Position numbers and translations under genes: made by a program. The notes under the pieces are model-generated. The model made no database searches. It saw nothing but the letters and a program-made list of their open reading frames with translations, and was not told where the DNA came from. A stretch of DNA of 64,000 nt from Ophiodon elongatus (lineage: Eukaryota > Chordata > Actinopteri > Perciformes > Hexagrammidae): assembly GCA_016806645.1 (NCBI GenBank), contig JACSYO010001521.1, positions 172,501 to 236,500 on the forward strand, written 5' to 3'. Below are positions 46,003 to 57,009 of this stretch, piece after piece. Position 1 is the stretch's first letter, and each line of letters begins with the position of its first letter.

Positions 46003-46185
46003 AGGTTGATTGATGGTTGCCTGTAGGTGTGAATGTGAGTGTGAATGGTTGTCTGTGTCTATATGTGCCCTGTGATAGTCTGGTGACCTGTCCAGGGTGT
46101 TCCCTGCCTTCTCCCAATGTCAGCTGGGATCGGTTCCACCCCCCATCTGCGAATAGGATAATGGATGGATAGAATATCACAAACC
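46003..46185 (+). mobile_element. tRNA-derived SINE (second family), 3' half
   Basis: GCCTGTAGGTGTGAATGTGA, GTGAATGGTTGTCTGTGTCT, GGTGACCTGTCCAGGGTGTT, CAATGTCAGCTGGGATCGGT and terminal GGATGGATAG complete the SINE that begins at 45335. Confidence 0.83.
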
Positions 46186-46602
46186 ACGAATTTCTTAAAG
46201 GAGTTTAACAATCTCTACAGCACAGGACACCCACCGTCCTTCGACCATCGATTCAGATAAGAAAAAGAATCCCTTAAAAACCTTAAACGGGAAACAATAA
46301 CGATGATGACCCCACACATGATTTTGTTCACTCTCTCCACACAGCAAGGAACCAATGTTGCATTTCCATTGATCACATGGCCAGAAACACAACTCCAGTA
46401 TGTTTGCTATCATATTAACCATTTCAACTTTATATGGTGATAATATGTCAGCGTTGTGTTCTCAGCTTGTTGCAGTGACCCAAAGCGGGAGGAAAATAAA
46501 AAGTCTTTAAGTATCGCTGATTGCACACTTTGACAAGGGTAACGAAAAGTGGGAAGTGTTCATGGACAAAATCACAGAGTAGCCAATAGTAGTAACTGCA
46601 GT
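46186..46602. other. unassigned sequence
   Basis: No gene or repeat recognised. Confidence 0.5.
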
Positions 46603-46630
46603 CTTACCTGCAGTTATTGCTGCAGGTAAG
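46603..46630. repeat. perfect 11-bp hairpin at the LINE junction
   Basis: CTTACCTGCAG (46603-46613) and CTGCAGGTAAG (46620-46630) pair exactly around TTATTG. LINE copy A starts at the next base. Confidence 0.92.
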
Positions 46631-48512
46631 AAATGCCACGCCGGTCAGAATAGAGAAGAGAGAGTGTCGGAAAGCTGAGCGCAGGTGGCGAAAAACTAAT
46701 CTCCAGGTTCACTGTGACATCTATAAAGAGAGACTTCGCAATTATAATTTGGAACTTAGAAATGCAAGGCAGTTCTTCTCTGACATTATAACCAAAAACA
46801 ATAACAATGCACGCGCCTTATTTGCTACCGTCGACAGGCTAACAAACCCTCCAGTGTCAGTAACGGCTGAGCTCCAATCCACCTGGATAGGCAATCAATT
46901 TGCTTCCTTTTTTACTGACAAAATTCAGAAATTAGACAAGCAGTCGGTGCCTCTACATCAACCACAGGACATGTGTTGTCCCCATCTTTAAATAACATCC
47001 ACTCAAATATCATGACACAATTTCATTCAATCAACCAAAGAAACCTAGAAGACATTATACAACATCTGAAATCATCCTACTGCTGTTTAGATATTCTACC
47101 GAAACACTTTTTCAAAAATATTTCACACTGCATGACCACTGATCTTCTACAAATTGTAAACACCTCGCTCCTCTCAGGTATTTTCCCACAAGCCCAGTCA
47201 GTCTTAGTCTTAGTATTACTGGATCTCAGTGCTGCATTCGACACGGTCGACCATGACATACTACTAGACAGACTACAGGTCTGGGTAGGACTCTCTGGAG
47301 CTGACTAGGGTGACATGTGGTGTTCCCCAAGGTTCAATACTGGGGCCTCTTCTGTTCAACATCTACATGCTTCCACTGGCTCAGATTATGGAAAACAACA
47401 AAGTGTGTTATCATAATTATGCAGACGACACACAAATCTACATAACTATATCACCATCCAATCCCATACAAGGGCTGAGTAAAATCTTTGAACAAATCAA
47501 CAACTGGATGTGCCAGAATTTCCTTCAATTAAATAAAGATAAAACAGAAGTAATTGTTTTTGGTAGAAAGGATGAACGATTGAAAGTCAGCGCTCAGCTT
47601 CAATCACTGATGTTAAAAACCACAAACCAAGCCAGAAACCTAGGTGTAGTTATGGATTCAGACCTCAACCTGAACAGCCATATCAAGACTATTACAAAAT
47701 CAGCCTACTATCACCTGAAGAATATAGCAAGGATTAGAGGACTTGTGTCTCAACAGGATTTGTAAAAACTTGTCCACGCTTTTACCTTCAGTAGACTGGA
47801 CTACTGTAACGGTGTGTTTACAGGTCTCTGTAAAAAGTCAGTCAGAAAGCTGCAGCTGATTCAGAACGCTGCAGCTCGAGTCCTCACTAAGACCAAGAAA
47901 GTGGATCACATCACTCCAGTTCTGAGGTCTTTGCACTGGCTTCCTGTCCAACAAAGAATTGACTTTAAAATCCTGCTGTTGGTTTATAAAGCACTGAATG
48001 GTTTAGGGCCTAAATACATTTCTGATATGCTGCTACCTTATGAACCATCCCGACCCCTGAGGTCGTCTGGGACCGGTCTACTTTCTGTTCCTGGAGTCAG
48101 AACTAAACATGGAGAAGCAGCGTTCAGTTTCTCTGCTCCACATATCTGGAACAAGGTCCCTGAAAGCTGCAGGTCTGCTGAGACCCTAAACTCCTTTAAA
48201 TCCAGATTGAAGACTCTTCTGTTTGCTGTTGCCTTTAATTGAACCAGATTCAAGGATCTTAATCAATTTCTGCATTTCACTACTGTATTTTATTTCTTAA
48301 ACTGCACTGCAACTTTTATTCTATTTTTTAGCTTCTTAATGTTTTACTAACTGTTTTTAATTATGTTTTTAATGTTTAAATGAATGTTCTTAATTGTTTT
48401 TAAATCTTTTCTTTTGCATTATGTTTTGATGCTTAATGGTTTTATGTGAAGCACTTTGAATTGCCTTGTTGTTGAAATGTGCTATACAAATAAACTTGCC
48501 TTGCCTTGCCTT
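46631..48512 (+). mobile_element. LINE copy A (L2/CR1-like, CCTTG tail), truncated and deleted
   Basis: The copy starts inside the ORF (NATPVRIEKRECRKAERRWR) and runs through NNNNARALFATVDRLTNP, motif A LLDLSAAFDTVDHDILLD, motif B GVPQGSILGPLLF, the catalytic YADD, and the C-terminal RKLQLIQNAAARVLTKTKKV and LHWLPVQQRIDFKILLLVYK. The tail is GAAGCACTTTGAATTGCC, AATAAACTTGCCTTGCC. Two deletions against copy B (about 260 bp before motif A and about 75 bp before motif B) and frameshifts destroy the enzyme. Outside these gaps it differs from copy B (54811-57006) at few positions. Confidence 0.92.
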
Positions 48513-49579
48513 ACCGATTCTGTAAGATCAATGAACTGCTAAGGAATGTGTCCATCAAGGTGCACGCACAGCCACCTACCTATCCCTCCTCCCGCCCCCA
48601 GCTCTCAAGAGCCAATGGTAGCTTGGCATACTGACACCAAGTTTGATTGTCTTCGAGAAAAACCAAAACAATGTGAGAACGAGGAAATACTGCAGCATTT
48701 CTAAAATTCTGAAATTATCTGAATTATCTGAATTGAAAAAGTGGAGATTATTGAAGAGCAAGCATTCCTAAAACAAAATGGATTAGTTTTTAGGATATAT
48801 TGATCCCAGGAGTGTTACCACCAAACCGCAAGACTGCATACTTTAATATTGTTGATACTGTGAGATTACTAGCTTTGTTATTTGCGTTATGTGTATAGAG
48901 TATTGAGATTTGTGGGTTGTTGTGTGGTCAGTGTGTGGTTGTGTGGTCAGTTGCAAATGGAGGGATGGCATAATTATTATAATAAGTGCAGCGCCGGTCC
49001 TGGCTGATTTCATGGAGCAAATTCCATGTAGGCTGAACTTGCAATGTAGACACAAAATATTTAGTACCCTTATTTGGTCAATTATTAAAGTTTGTAATGA
49101 TAACTGGATGTGTATAGCAAGTTTTTAAAGTTTTTGCGATCTTAAACGATAGTTTTGAGAAAACAGCAGAGAAGCAGAGTCATGCTTCTGGTGTAAACAG
49201 CCAGGCTTCGCTCAGGGACAACTGGCATAGATTTGGTCGTACAGTTCAAACACGCTCATAAAGTTTTGCAGCTGAATGCAATTTGCCCTTTTTTTGCATC
49301 TGATGGTAATTATCCGTGCAATTATTTGTGCCAAGAACACAGTTGTCAGAACAGTGGCAGAGAGAAAAAAAATGAAAAATTCAGACCGCAAGCTACAGCT
49401 CCTGACCAATGAGGTGAAGTGGCATTCGTCAAACTTCAGGCAAGGAATTGAAATGAGGCAGAGATGCCTGTCTGTCAAACGCGTGCCCTCAGACTGTGGG
49501 GAATTTAGTCAATCTGTTACCATCTTTGCTAAAAAAACACCTGTTTTACATCCTTGGCTCACATCCTTGGCTCACCTTA
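48513..49579. other. unassigned sequence
   Basis: No gene supported. An open frame from 49276 (VAERKKMKNSDRKLQLL) is uninterrupted into the L2 scrap, but has no domain I know. Confidence 0.45.
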
Positions 49580-49652
49580 TTCAATTCAATTCAATTCCAA
49601 TTTATTTTTGTATAGCCCAAAATCACAAATTACAAATTTGCCTTAGAGGGCT
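49580..49652 (-). mobile_element. L2 3' terminus, 73-bp scrap
   Basis: ATTCAATTCAATTCCAATTT, TTTTGTATAGCCCAAAATCA, CAAATTTGCCTTAGAGGGCT is the extreme end of a minus-strand L2. Confidence 0.88.
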
Positions 49653-51151
49653 TATCTGGCTGAACGGAAGTTTGCTGTTCTTTTCTGTGTTCATGTCGAA
49701 TACCCGCTCAGTTTGTCAAATGTTCTCCTGTATGATCATTGAACTTGAGAGCATTTTGACTGATTAGAAGAATACAAACTACAGAAACAATTGGGATCTG
49801 ATTGTTTCACAACACTCCTTCTGAATGTGCTGCAGTTACCACCAACTCTCTGGAGACATTAATAATTTCACTGCAACTGCGTGTGGCTATAAGCGCTGGT
49901 TCTTTGTGAATTGGTCTCTTTTTGCCATGCAGCTCATTTGCATTGATAGGGGCCAATTTTGCACGACATGTCTACATTTTACCAAACTGAAATACACACA
50001 AATAGCACAGGAGCACCGAGACGCTGTTCGCTTCACAGCATAGTTCTGGATGCATTTCACCCTTTGCAGGTGCTTTGAGAATTACACAGTTTCCTTATTT
50101 GTGCAGGTTAAACATTCTTACATCCATGCAATTCTTTTGTGAATTTGCCCCTCAGTGTCTTTCTAGACAGAACTGTTAAGTGTTTGCTTAATACGAGGTA
50201 CACTTGCAGCATGCTAGCTGGATGAGGAGCTAATATTGGCATGGTAGTCAAAAAATCTTTAGATTCTCTCCATCTATTATCATTATCTCCACTGCTCTGC
50301 CCCACAGGATAACAGCCTGAGTGTGTGAGTGTGTGTGAGTGTGGGTGTGCTCGCACATCCACGTTCATCTGTGTGTATGTAAGAGGGGAGGAGAGAAAAA
50401 ATAACAGGGAATTGGCTTGCTACTCAGCATAATTGTGTAAAAAAGTGCATACATTTGTGTTTATGGCGACTGTGTATTTGTGTGTGTATGTGGTGGAAAA
50501 TGAGTGTGCGTGCATCTCCTAAATCACATCACATGGCTAATGTAGATGTTAAATTGAATCGGCTGCTGCATCATTTGTCTGGTGGATCGTTACTGGTAAT
50601 ACGTCTGTCATATTAGCGAGGCATTCCTCATCTGGACAGCAACATCTCTTCCCTGTACTCACTGGAATGGCTGCACTTAAGTGGTTGTATTTTTTCATTT
50701 GTTTTTCTCCCATTTGTGCAATCTCACAAACAAGACAAATGTCATGCTCACACAATTTATTGTGACCCCAAATACATCTTAGATTTAGTCGGTACGCAGA
50801 CTGAACCTTACTGTACAGTGGAGAACTGTTGAAGTGACAGGTACTCTACGAATACAAACAAGAAACAATGAGTTTGTCTGCTCATCTAAATGGCAGGGAG
50901 AAGTGTTTGAATTAACCACTGTTTAATACTTCCTCTTTCTTACAAAGTAAATATTTTTTTACAAGCCTATATCTATGGAAACAAACTCCTTAAAACATTT
51001 GAAATCCATAATAATAACTATATACTGGAAGCTACTGCTAGGAACTTTTAAATGGTTATGAAATAGTCTCAATTTAATACTGATGCCTCTATATGACCTA
51101 CATTAGTAAACAAGACCATCAGCATGAAGATTAACTAATTCTATTAAGTTA
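49653..51151. other. unassigned sequence
   Basis: No gene recognised; a short GTGTGAGTGTG tract is near 50320-50345. Confidence 0.5.
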
Positions 51152-51574
51152 TTGTTTGTCATTGATGCCACTGGGTCAGATTCCTCACAAACTCAGATGA
51201 AATCAAGCAGGTTCACAAGAAACTCCTTCAGACCCAGATCCAGCTTTGCTGCAGCCTTCAACCTCTGGCCAGGAACAGGACTTTGCCCCGCTGCTCTGCT
51301 GGTCGACACTGGGAGCCCAAACAACAACAACACCACACTGCTGGAGCCTAACGCTGTTTTGCTGGGCCCGCGAGAGGGAAGAAAGGCACGGGAGAACCTG
51401 GACTGTGCAGGGCTGTCTGTCCGGCTGCAGTTAAATGGGAGGTTTTCTAAAGGGACTCAGGTGCTCGGAAACACTGTTGCTTTTGTCCACAGGGACCGCC
51501 AAAATCAACAAGTTCCTTGTAGTAGCTTTACCTACAAAAAGCTCTCAGACCTTAAATGTCATTCGTTCTGCTAA
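51152..51574 (+). CDS. uncharacterised 140-codon open frame (doubtful)
   Basis: I do not recognise this protein. The central part (SSFAAAFNLWPGTGLCPAAL to LSVRLQLNGRFSKGTQVLGN) lies in sequence clearly higher in G+C than its flanks, which is what a coding exon would show. It has no signal peptide, membrane segment or repeat. A competing frame runs at 51246-51434. There is no LINE or LTR wording in it. It could be one exon of a host gene or its remnant, a chance frame, or part of an unknown repeat. Confidence 0.2.
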   Translation: MFVIDATGSDSSQTQMKSSRFTRNSFRPRSSFAAAFNLWPGTGLCPAALLVDTGSPNNNNTTLLEPNAVLLGPREGRKARENLDCAGLSVRLQLNGRFSKGTQVLGNTVAFVHRDRQNQQVPCSSFTYKKLSDLKCHSFC

Positions 51575-51909
51575 TTGACACGTTTGGGTGATGCCGTCGT
51601 ACATTTGAATGTTTGGAGTTTATTCCCCAACACATTCTCACTCCCAACTTGTCGAATACCAATGCTTGGCAGTTAGCCCTAAGCTTTAAACTATGATGCT
51701 CTAGGTACCCGTCTAGTGTTAGCTTTGGTCATGTGGCCGCATGGCACAGTGTGTCCATTTCCACTCGTTACATGCATATTGTGTGTTTTTAAAATAAACT
51801 TCTGTCTTCACAAAAAGTTAGGTTTAGGCAACAAAACCACTTAGTTTACGTTTCACATGACTAATGTCTGAAGTGACAAAATGTCAACGTTTACTTAGTT
51901 TTGCATTAT

Positions 51910-51910
<1 letters not shown>

Positions 51911-51982
<72 letters not shown>
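51911..51982. repeat. (AT)n microsatellite
   Basis: An AT run with a single GTAT interruption at about 51950. Confidence 0.96.
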
Positions 51983-51988
<6 letters not shown>

Positions 51989-52554
51989 TATTATACATAC
52001 TTATATCTTTTTAAACAACATTAATTTAACTGTCCCAAATATCAGGTCTGGGCAGCTGAATTGTAACAGCCCACAGCGACTGAATTGACTGACTGAATGG
52101 ATTAATCCTTCAGTGAAGATGAGTCAGATGAGATAACAGTAATATGAGTAACTTCAGGCAGTAGCTTATGTGATTTCTTGAACATGATAAATATGGTTTT
52201 GTATAAGTATGCATATTGTAGAAATATATAGCATTATTTTTTACATTAACTTGTAGACTAATCCGAGAAACCAACTGCAAGAATTGTGTCAACACATTAT
52301 ATGAAGGAAAACAAATCTAACGAAAGTCTGCTGCAGTGTAGTGTCTTAGTCAATCTAAAAAACAATATGGAGTCAGTGAGCACTCGATTTCCATAGAAAA
52401 AAGTATGATGTGGTCCACTTAGTGGTCGGTGTCATTTTGAGGTTTGGATTGGTTGGTTACTTACAGTTTCTGAGGCTGAACAACTAGATCACGTTGTGTT
52501 TACCTCTGAAGATTTAGACTGTTTTGAAGGCTTCCTCTGTATCACAAAGTGTGT
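51983..52554. other. unassigned sequence
   Basis: No gene or repeat recognised. Confidence 0.5.
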
Positions 52555-52640
52555 GATAACATACTATTTGTCCCCATATTTGACTGCCATATTTCTTGCA
52601 AATTTACCATGCTTGTTAAATGTTTGTTTAGCCATTTAGT
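52555..52640 (+). repeat. short dispersed repeat, partner of 58485-58562
   Basis: CCCCATATTTGACTGCCATA, ACCATGCTTGTTAAATGTTT and GTTTAGCCAT match 58497-58560 in the same order. Confidence 0.6.
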
Positions 52641-52939
52641 AGATGTGAAGAGCTTAAAATAAATGTGTTAATTGACGAAGTACTCTGTGTAGTTTTCCTA
52701 GATTAGGAAATAATCACACCTTAGTCAGACAGGACAATTTCCCGAGGGATACCATTTATTGTGCAGGGACAGTTGACATTTTCTGTATTCATGTTGACAA
52801 AGTTTGATACCCCATAGCTGAGGTAGCAATCCAGGTCGACAGTCAACACAACTTTCTTTCAGTAGGTGTATTTGAACAACTGCCCTATCAGGTTGTGTAA
52901 GGATGTAATCTCCATATCCTTGCTAAACTGATAGCGAAG

Positions 52940-53500
52940 CAGTCTTGTGAGGCTAGAGCTAGATGCACCAGTGGAAGTTTGAAAGAGTCCAACCTTTTTG
53001 CCACTTCTAGAGACTTTGCTAAGCTACAGAGAGAGGATCCCACATTTCCACCTTTGTTTTCTAAATATGTGCCTGAGTGACAAGTAGAGGAAAGGAAGCA
53101 TTTGTGGTCAAGTGAGACATGTTGTATTGCCGTAGCCAGATTGGTGACCAGTTAGTCATTCCCCAGAATCCTTAACTTGAGCCATTCAATCCCTTGGGCA
53201 GGACACTTAAGACAAGAAAAAACACTTGCTAGAAAGGTTACCCGTTTATATTGGCCCACACAGTATGCCGGCACAGTAAGAAATTGGCAGCCTAGTCCAC
53301 AGTGTCAGTTAACAGCTCCAGGCAAGAAAGCAGATAGGGCTCCCCTCATTAAAATGCCCATCATTGAAACACCGTTTTCCATTGCCATGGACATTGTTGG
53401 CCCACAAGAAAGAATTAGTGCAGGCCACAAGTACATACTGGTAGTCTGAGATTATGCCACAAGATACTTCTGGAGTAGGTCTCAGAGCACTGTTAATGTT
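52940..53500 (+). pseudogene. Ty3/Gypsy integrase relic
   Basis: The readable stretch 53177-53449 carries the zinc-binding and linker region of a Gypsy integrase: HSIPWAGHLRQEKTLARKV, FYWPT-like RLYWPTQYAG, then RAPLIKMPIIETPFSIAMDI with VGP and the GHKYILVV strand that leads to the catalytic core. A TGA follows ILVV, and DYATRY comes directly after it, so a stop lies in the core. The second cysteine of the HHCC finger is visible in QCQL and the first appears lost. Upstream, weak similarity extends back to about 52940. No LTRs found. Confidence 0.82.
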
Positions 53501-53501
53501 C

Positions 53502-53574
53502 TAGGTTGATGTACTGCACAGGTTTCCTTCCTGTCACAAGGACAGGAAGGAAACCTGTGCAGTACATCAACCTA
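53502..53574. repeat. perfect 34-bp hairpin
   Basis: Arms 53502-53535 and 53541-53574 are exact reverse complements over 34 bp with the 5-base loop ACAAG. The right arm continues as Gypsy coding sequence (53541-53640), so the left arm looks like an inverted duplicate of part of it. Confidence 0.97.
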
Positions 53575-53660
53575 AAACTAGTCCCAGGGGAAAAGAGGTA
53601 AGCAACAGTTGAAAAGGAAGCTCTAGCTATCCACCCGACAGCCCCACGAGAGGAGCGAGG
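53541..53660 (+). pseudogene. Ty3/Gypsy RNase H-proximal fragment
   Basis: The frame gives KPVQYINLKLVPGEKR, a stop, ATVEKEALAI, the wording around the end of the Gypsy reverse transcriptase and the RNase H start. In an intact element this lies upstream of integrase. Here it follows integrase, so the element is rearranged. Confidence 0.7.
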
Positions 53661-53804
53661 GGTACACCTTGGTAAACTTCGGGGTACACTTTGGGGGTAC
53701 CCCGTGGGAGACAAGGCACTATCACTGATAACTGATATCTTCTGGGTCCAGGCTACAAGGCTAATGACACCACTGATTCTCTCCAGGAACAGTCGGGGCC
53801 CTGT

Positions 53805-54641
53805 ATGCAGTTAGCCTTCTCACTTCCTGTCCTGATAGTTTATAGAAAAAGAAAGGTGGTGCTGCAGAGAAACATTAAAAAATCTGCAGACCTATCAAAT
53901 TTAACATTCATTCCTCGTCAGAATGTCCAAATAAAATGGGCAAATAGAGCTTCAACCATATTAAACTTAGCTTTATTAAATATCAGGTCTCTGTCAGGAA
54001 AAACGTTTTTAATCAATAATTTTATTTTTAGGCACAAACTGGATTTTTTGTTTTTAACTGAAACTTGGTTAGACCAAGATACCAGTGCAGCTGTTCTTAT
54101 TGAATCAACACCTGACAACTTCAGTTTCATGAGTGAAACAAGAGCGCATAAGAAAGGAGGTGGAGTTGCTATTTTATTTAATGATTCTTTTCAATGCAAG
54201 CAGATGTCTTTTGGTCATTTTACTTCCTTTGGATATGTGGCTATGAATTCCACTCGAGCTTTATTCCTAACCATTTACAGACCACCTAAATACTGTGCAA
54301 CCTTCTTTGATGAGTTTACTGAACTGCTGTCCATAATCTGTATTGATTTTGATTGTGTCGTCATTGTTGGCGTTTTCAATATCCATGTTGATAATCCCCA
54401 GGACAGAGGGTCTATAGAACTATGTGGTGTCCTTGATAACTATGATCTGACTCAGCATGTAACAGGACCCACCCACAACAAGGGGCACACTCTGGACCTA
54501 ATCATCACCAAAGGTCTAAACATTTCCAAGGTTGCTGTGACTGATGTTGCACTCTCTGATCATTTCTGTGTTTTCTTTGAGAACAATCTCCCTGCACACA
54601 AATGTCAAAACCGAGGTTGTGACGAAGCGTTACATCTCTGA
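53805..54641 (+). pseudogene. LINE copy B endonuclease domain (APE type)
   Basis: Motifs in order: LALLNIRSL, FLFLTETWLD (metal-binding E), GGGVAILFND, LTIYRPPK, VVIVGVFNIHVDN, GHTLDLIITKG and VALSDHFCVFFE. The usual GDFN motif reads GVFN, so the catalytic aspartate is replaced by valine. SDH is intact. The enzyme would nick target DNA to prime reverse transcription; this copy should not. The frame ends in a shift near 54600-54640. Confidence 0.9.
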
Positions 54642-56737
54642 AAACACCAGTGAACTATTTATTCAGAAGTTCTCCTCCACACCAGCCCTCTCTTGCATCT
54701 CAGTCAATGAGCTTGTAGATAACTTCAATTCTAAAGTTAAAAATGTTATTGATGTGATTGCACCCACTAAAGTGAAGGTTGTCTCGGGTAAGGAAAGATC
54801 TCCTTGGAGAAATGCCACGCCGGTCAGAATAGAGAAGACAGAGTGTCGGAAAGCTGAGCGCAGGTGGCGAAAAACTAATCTCCAGGTTCACTGTGACATC
54901 TATAAAGAGAGACTTCGCAATTATAATTTGGAACTTAGAAATGCAAGGCAGTCCTTCTTCTCTGACATTATAACCAAAAACAATAACAATGCACGCGTCT
55001 TATTTGCTACCGTCGACAGGCTAACAAACCCTCCAGTGTCAGTAACGGCTGAGCTCCAATCCACCTGGATAGGCAATCAATTTGCTTCCTTTTTTACTGA
55101 CAAAATTCAGAAAATTAGACAAGCAGTCGGTGCCTCTACATCAACCACAGGACATGTGTTGTCCCCATCTTTAAATAACATCCACTCAAATATCATGACA
55201 CAATTTCATTCAATCAACCAAAGAAGCCCAGAAGACATTATACAACATCTGAAATCATCCTCCTGCTGTTTAGATATTCTACCGACACACTTTTTCAAAA
55301 ATATTTCACACTGCATGACCACTGATCTTCTACAAATTGTAAACACCTCGCTTCTCTCAGGTGTTTTCCCTCAAGCCCTAAAAAGTGCAGTTATTAAACC
55401 ACTCCTAAAGAAGGCTAGTTTAGACCCCGTAATAATGAAAAATTATAGGCCAATATCAAACCTCCCATTTTTAAGTAAAATAATAGAAAAAGTGTTTTTT
55501 CAACAGCTGAACAAGTTCTTAGCCGTAAATAACTGTTTTGATGTCTTCCAGTCCGGCTTTCGACAGCACCACATTACTGAAACTGCTCTTGTTAAGGTTT
55601 TCAACGACATCAACTTAAACACAGACAGTGGCAGAATCTCAGTCTTAGTATTACTGGATCTCAGTGCTGCATTCAACATGGTCGATCATGACATACTACT
55701 AGACAGACTACAGGTCTGGGTAGGACTCTCTGGCGCAGCACTTAACTGGTTTGAATCCTACTTGAAGGACCGAGAATACTTTGTGTCTGTAGCTAATTAC
55801 ACATCAGTGCTGACTAGGGTGACATGTGGTGTTCCCCAAGGTTCAATACTGGGGCCTCTTCTGTTCAACATCTACATGCTTCCACTGGCTCAGATTATGG
55901 AAAACAACAAAGTGTGTTATCATAATTATGCAGACGACACACAAATCGACATAACTACTGTATATCAGCAGGGGACTATAATCCCATACAAGGGCTGAGT
56001 AAATGTATTGAACAAATCAACAACTGGATGTGCCAGATAAAACAGAAGTAATTGTTTTTGGTAGAAAGGATGAACGATTGAAAGTCAGCGCTCAGCTTCA
56101 ATCACTGATGTTAAAAGCCACAAACCAAGCCAGAAACCTAGGTGTAGTTATGGATTCAGACCTCAACCTGAACAGCCATATCAAGACTATTACAAAATCA
56201 GCCTACTATCACCTGAAGAATATAGCAAGGATTAGAGGACTTGTGTCTCAACAAGATTTGAAAAACTTGTCCACGCTTTTACCTTCAGTAGACTGGACTA
56301 CTGTAACGGTGTGTTTACAGGTCTCTGTAAAAAGTCAGTCAGAAAGCTGCAGCTGATTCAGAACGCTGCAGCTCGAGTCCTCACTAAGACCAAGAAAGTG
56401 GATCACATCACTCCAGTTCTGAGGTCTTTGCACTGGCTTCCTGTCCAACAAAGAATTGACTTTAAAATCCTGCTGTTGGTTTATAAAGGTTGGTTTAGGA
56501 CCTAAATACATTTCTGATATGCTGCTACCTTATGAACCATCCCGACCTCTTAGGTCGTCTGGGACCGGTCTACTTTCTGCTCCAAGAGTCAGAAGAACTA
56601 AACATGGAGAAGCAGCGTTCAGTTTCTCTGCTCCACATATCTGGAACAAGGTCCCTGAAAGCTGCAGGTCTGCTGAGACCCTAAACTCCTTTAAATCCAG
56701 ATTGAAGACTCTTCTGTTTGCTGTTGCCTTTAATTGA
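54544..56737 (+). pseudogene. LINE copy B reverse transcriptase
   Basis: The first frame (to 55998) has KPLLKKASLDPVIMKNYRPI, SNLPFLSKIIEKVFFQQLNK, FQSGFRQHHITETALVKVFN, motif A DLSAAFNMVDHDILL, motif B TCGVPQGSILGPLLF and the YADD box at about 55927-55938. In motif A the usual DTVDH reads NMVDH. A deletion just after YADD shifts the frame. The remainder (DSDLNLNSHIKTITKSAYYH; RKLQLIQNAAARVLTKTKKV; LRSLHWLPVQQRIDFKILLL) continues in other frames. It would copy its own RNA at the nick; it is inactive here. Confidence 0.92.
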
Positions 56738-57009
56738 ACCAGATTCAAGGATCTTAATCAATTTCTGCATCTCACTACTGTATTTTATTTCTTAAACTGC
56801 ACTGCAACTTTTATTCTATTTTTTAGCTTCTTAATGTTTTACTAACTGTTTTTAATTATGTTTTTAATGTTTAAATGAATGTTCTTAATTGTTTTTAAAT
56901 CTTTTCTTTTGCATTATGTTTTGATGCTTAATGGTTTTATGTGAAGCACTTTGAATTGCCTTGTTGTTGAAATGTGCTATACAAATAAACTTGCCTTGCC
57001 TTGCCTATC

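Larger units (their letters stand above)
53805..57006 (+). mobile_element. LINE copy B (L2/CR1-like, CCTTG tail), nearly full ORF2
   Basis: The most complete copy of its family here. An APE-type endonuclease frame (53805-54641) passes by frameshift into a reverse-transcriptase frame (54544-55998), then two further frames to 56737. The 3' UTR ends AATAAACTTGCCTTGCC. Relative to copy A it keeps the segment before motif A, but has lost 22 bp after the YADD box and some bases near 56487. The true 5' end is not defined; the call starts at the open frame. Confidence 0.92.

Noticed and set aside
49276..49767. 163-codon open frame
   Set aside because: Its second half is read through an L2 3' terminus, so the frame cannot be a conserved gene; the first half has no motif.
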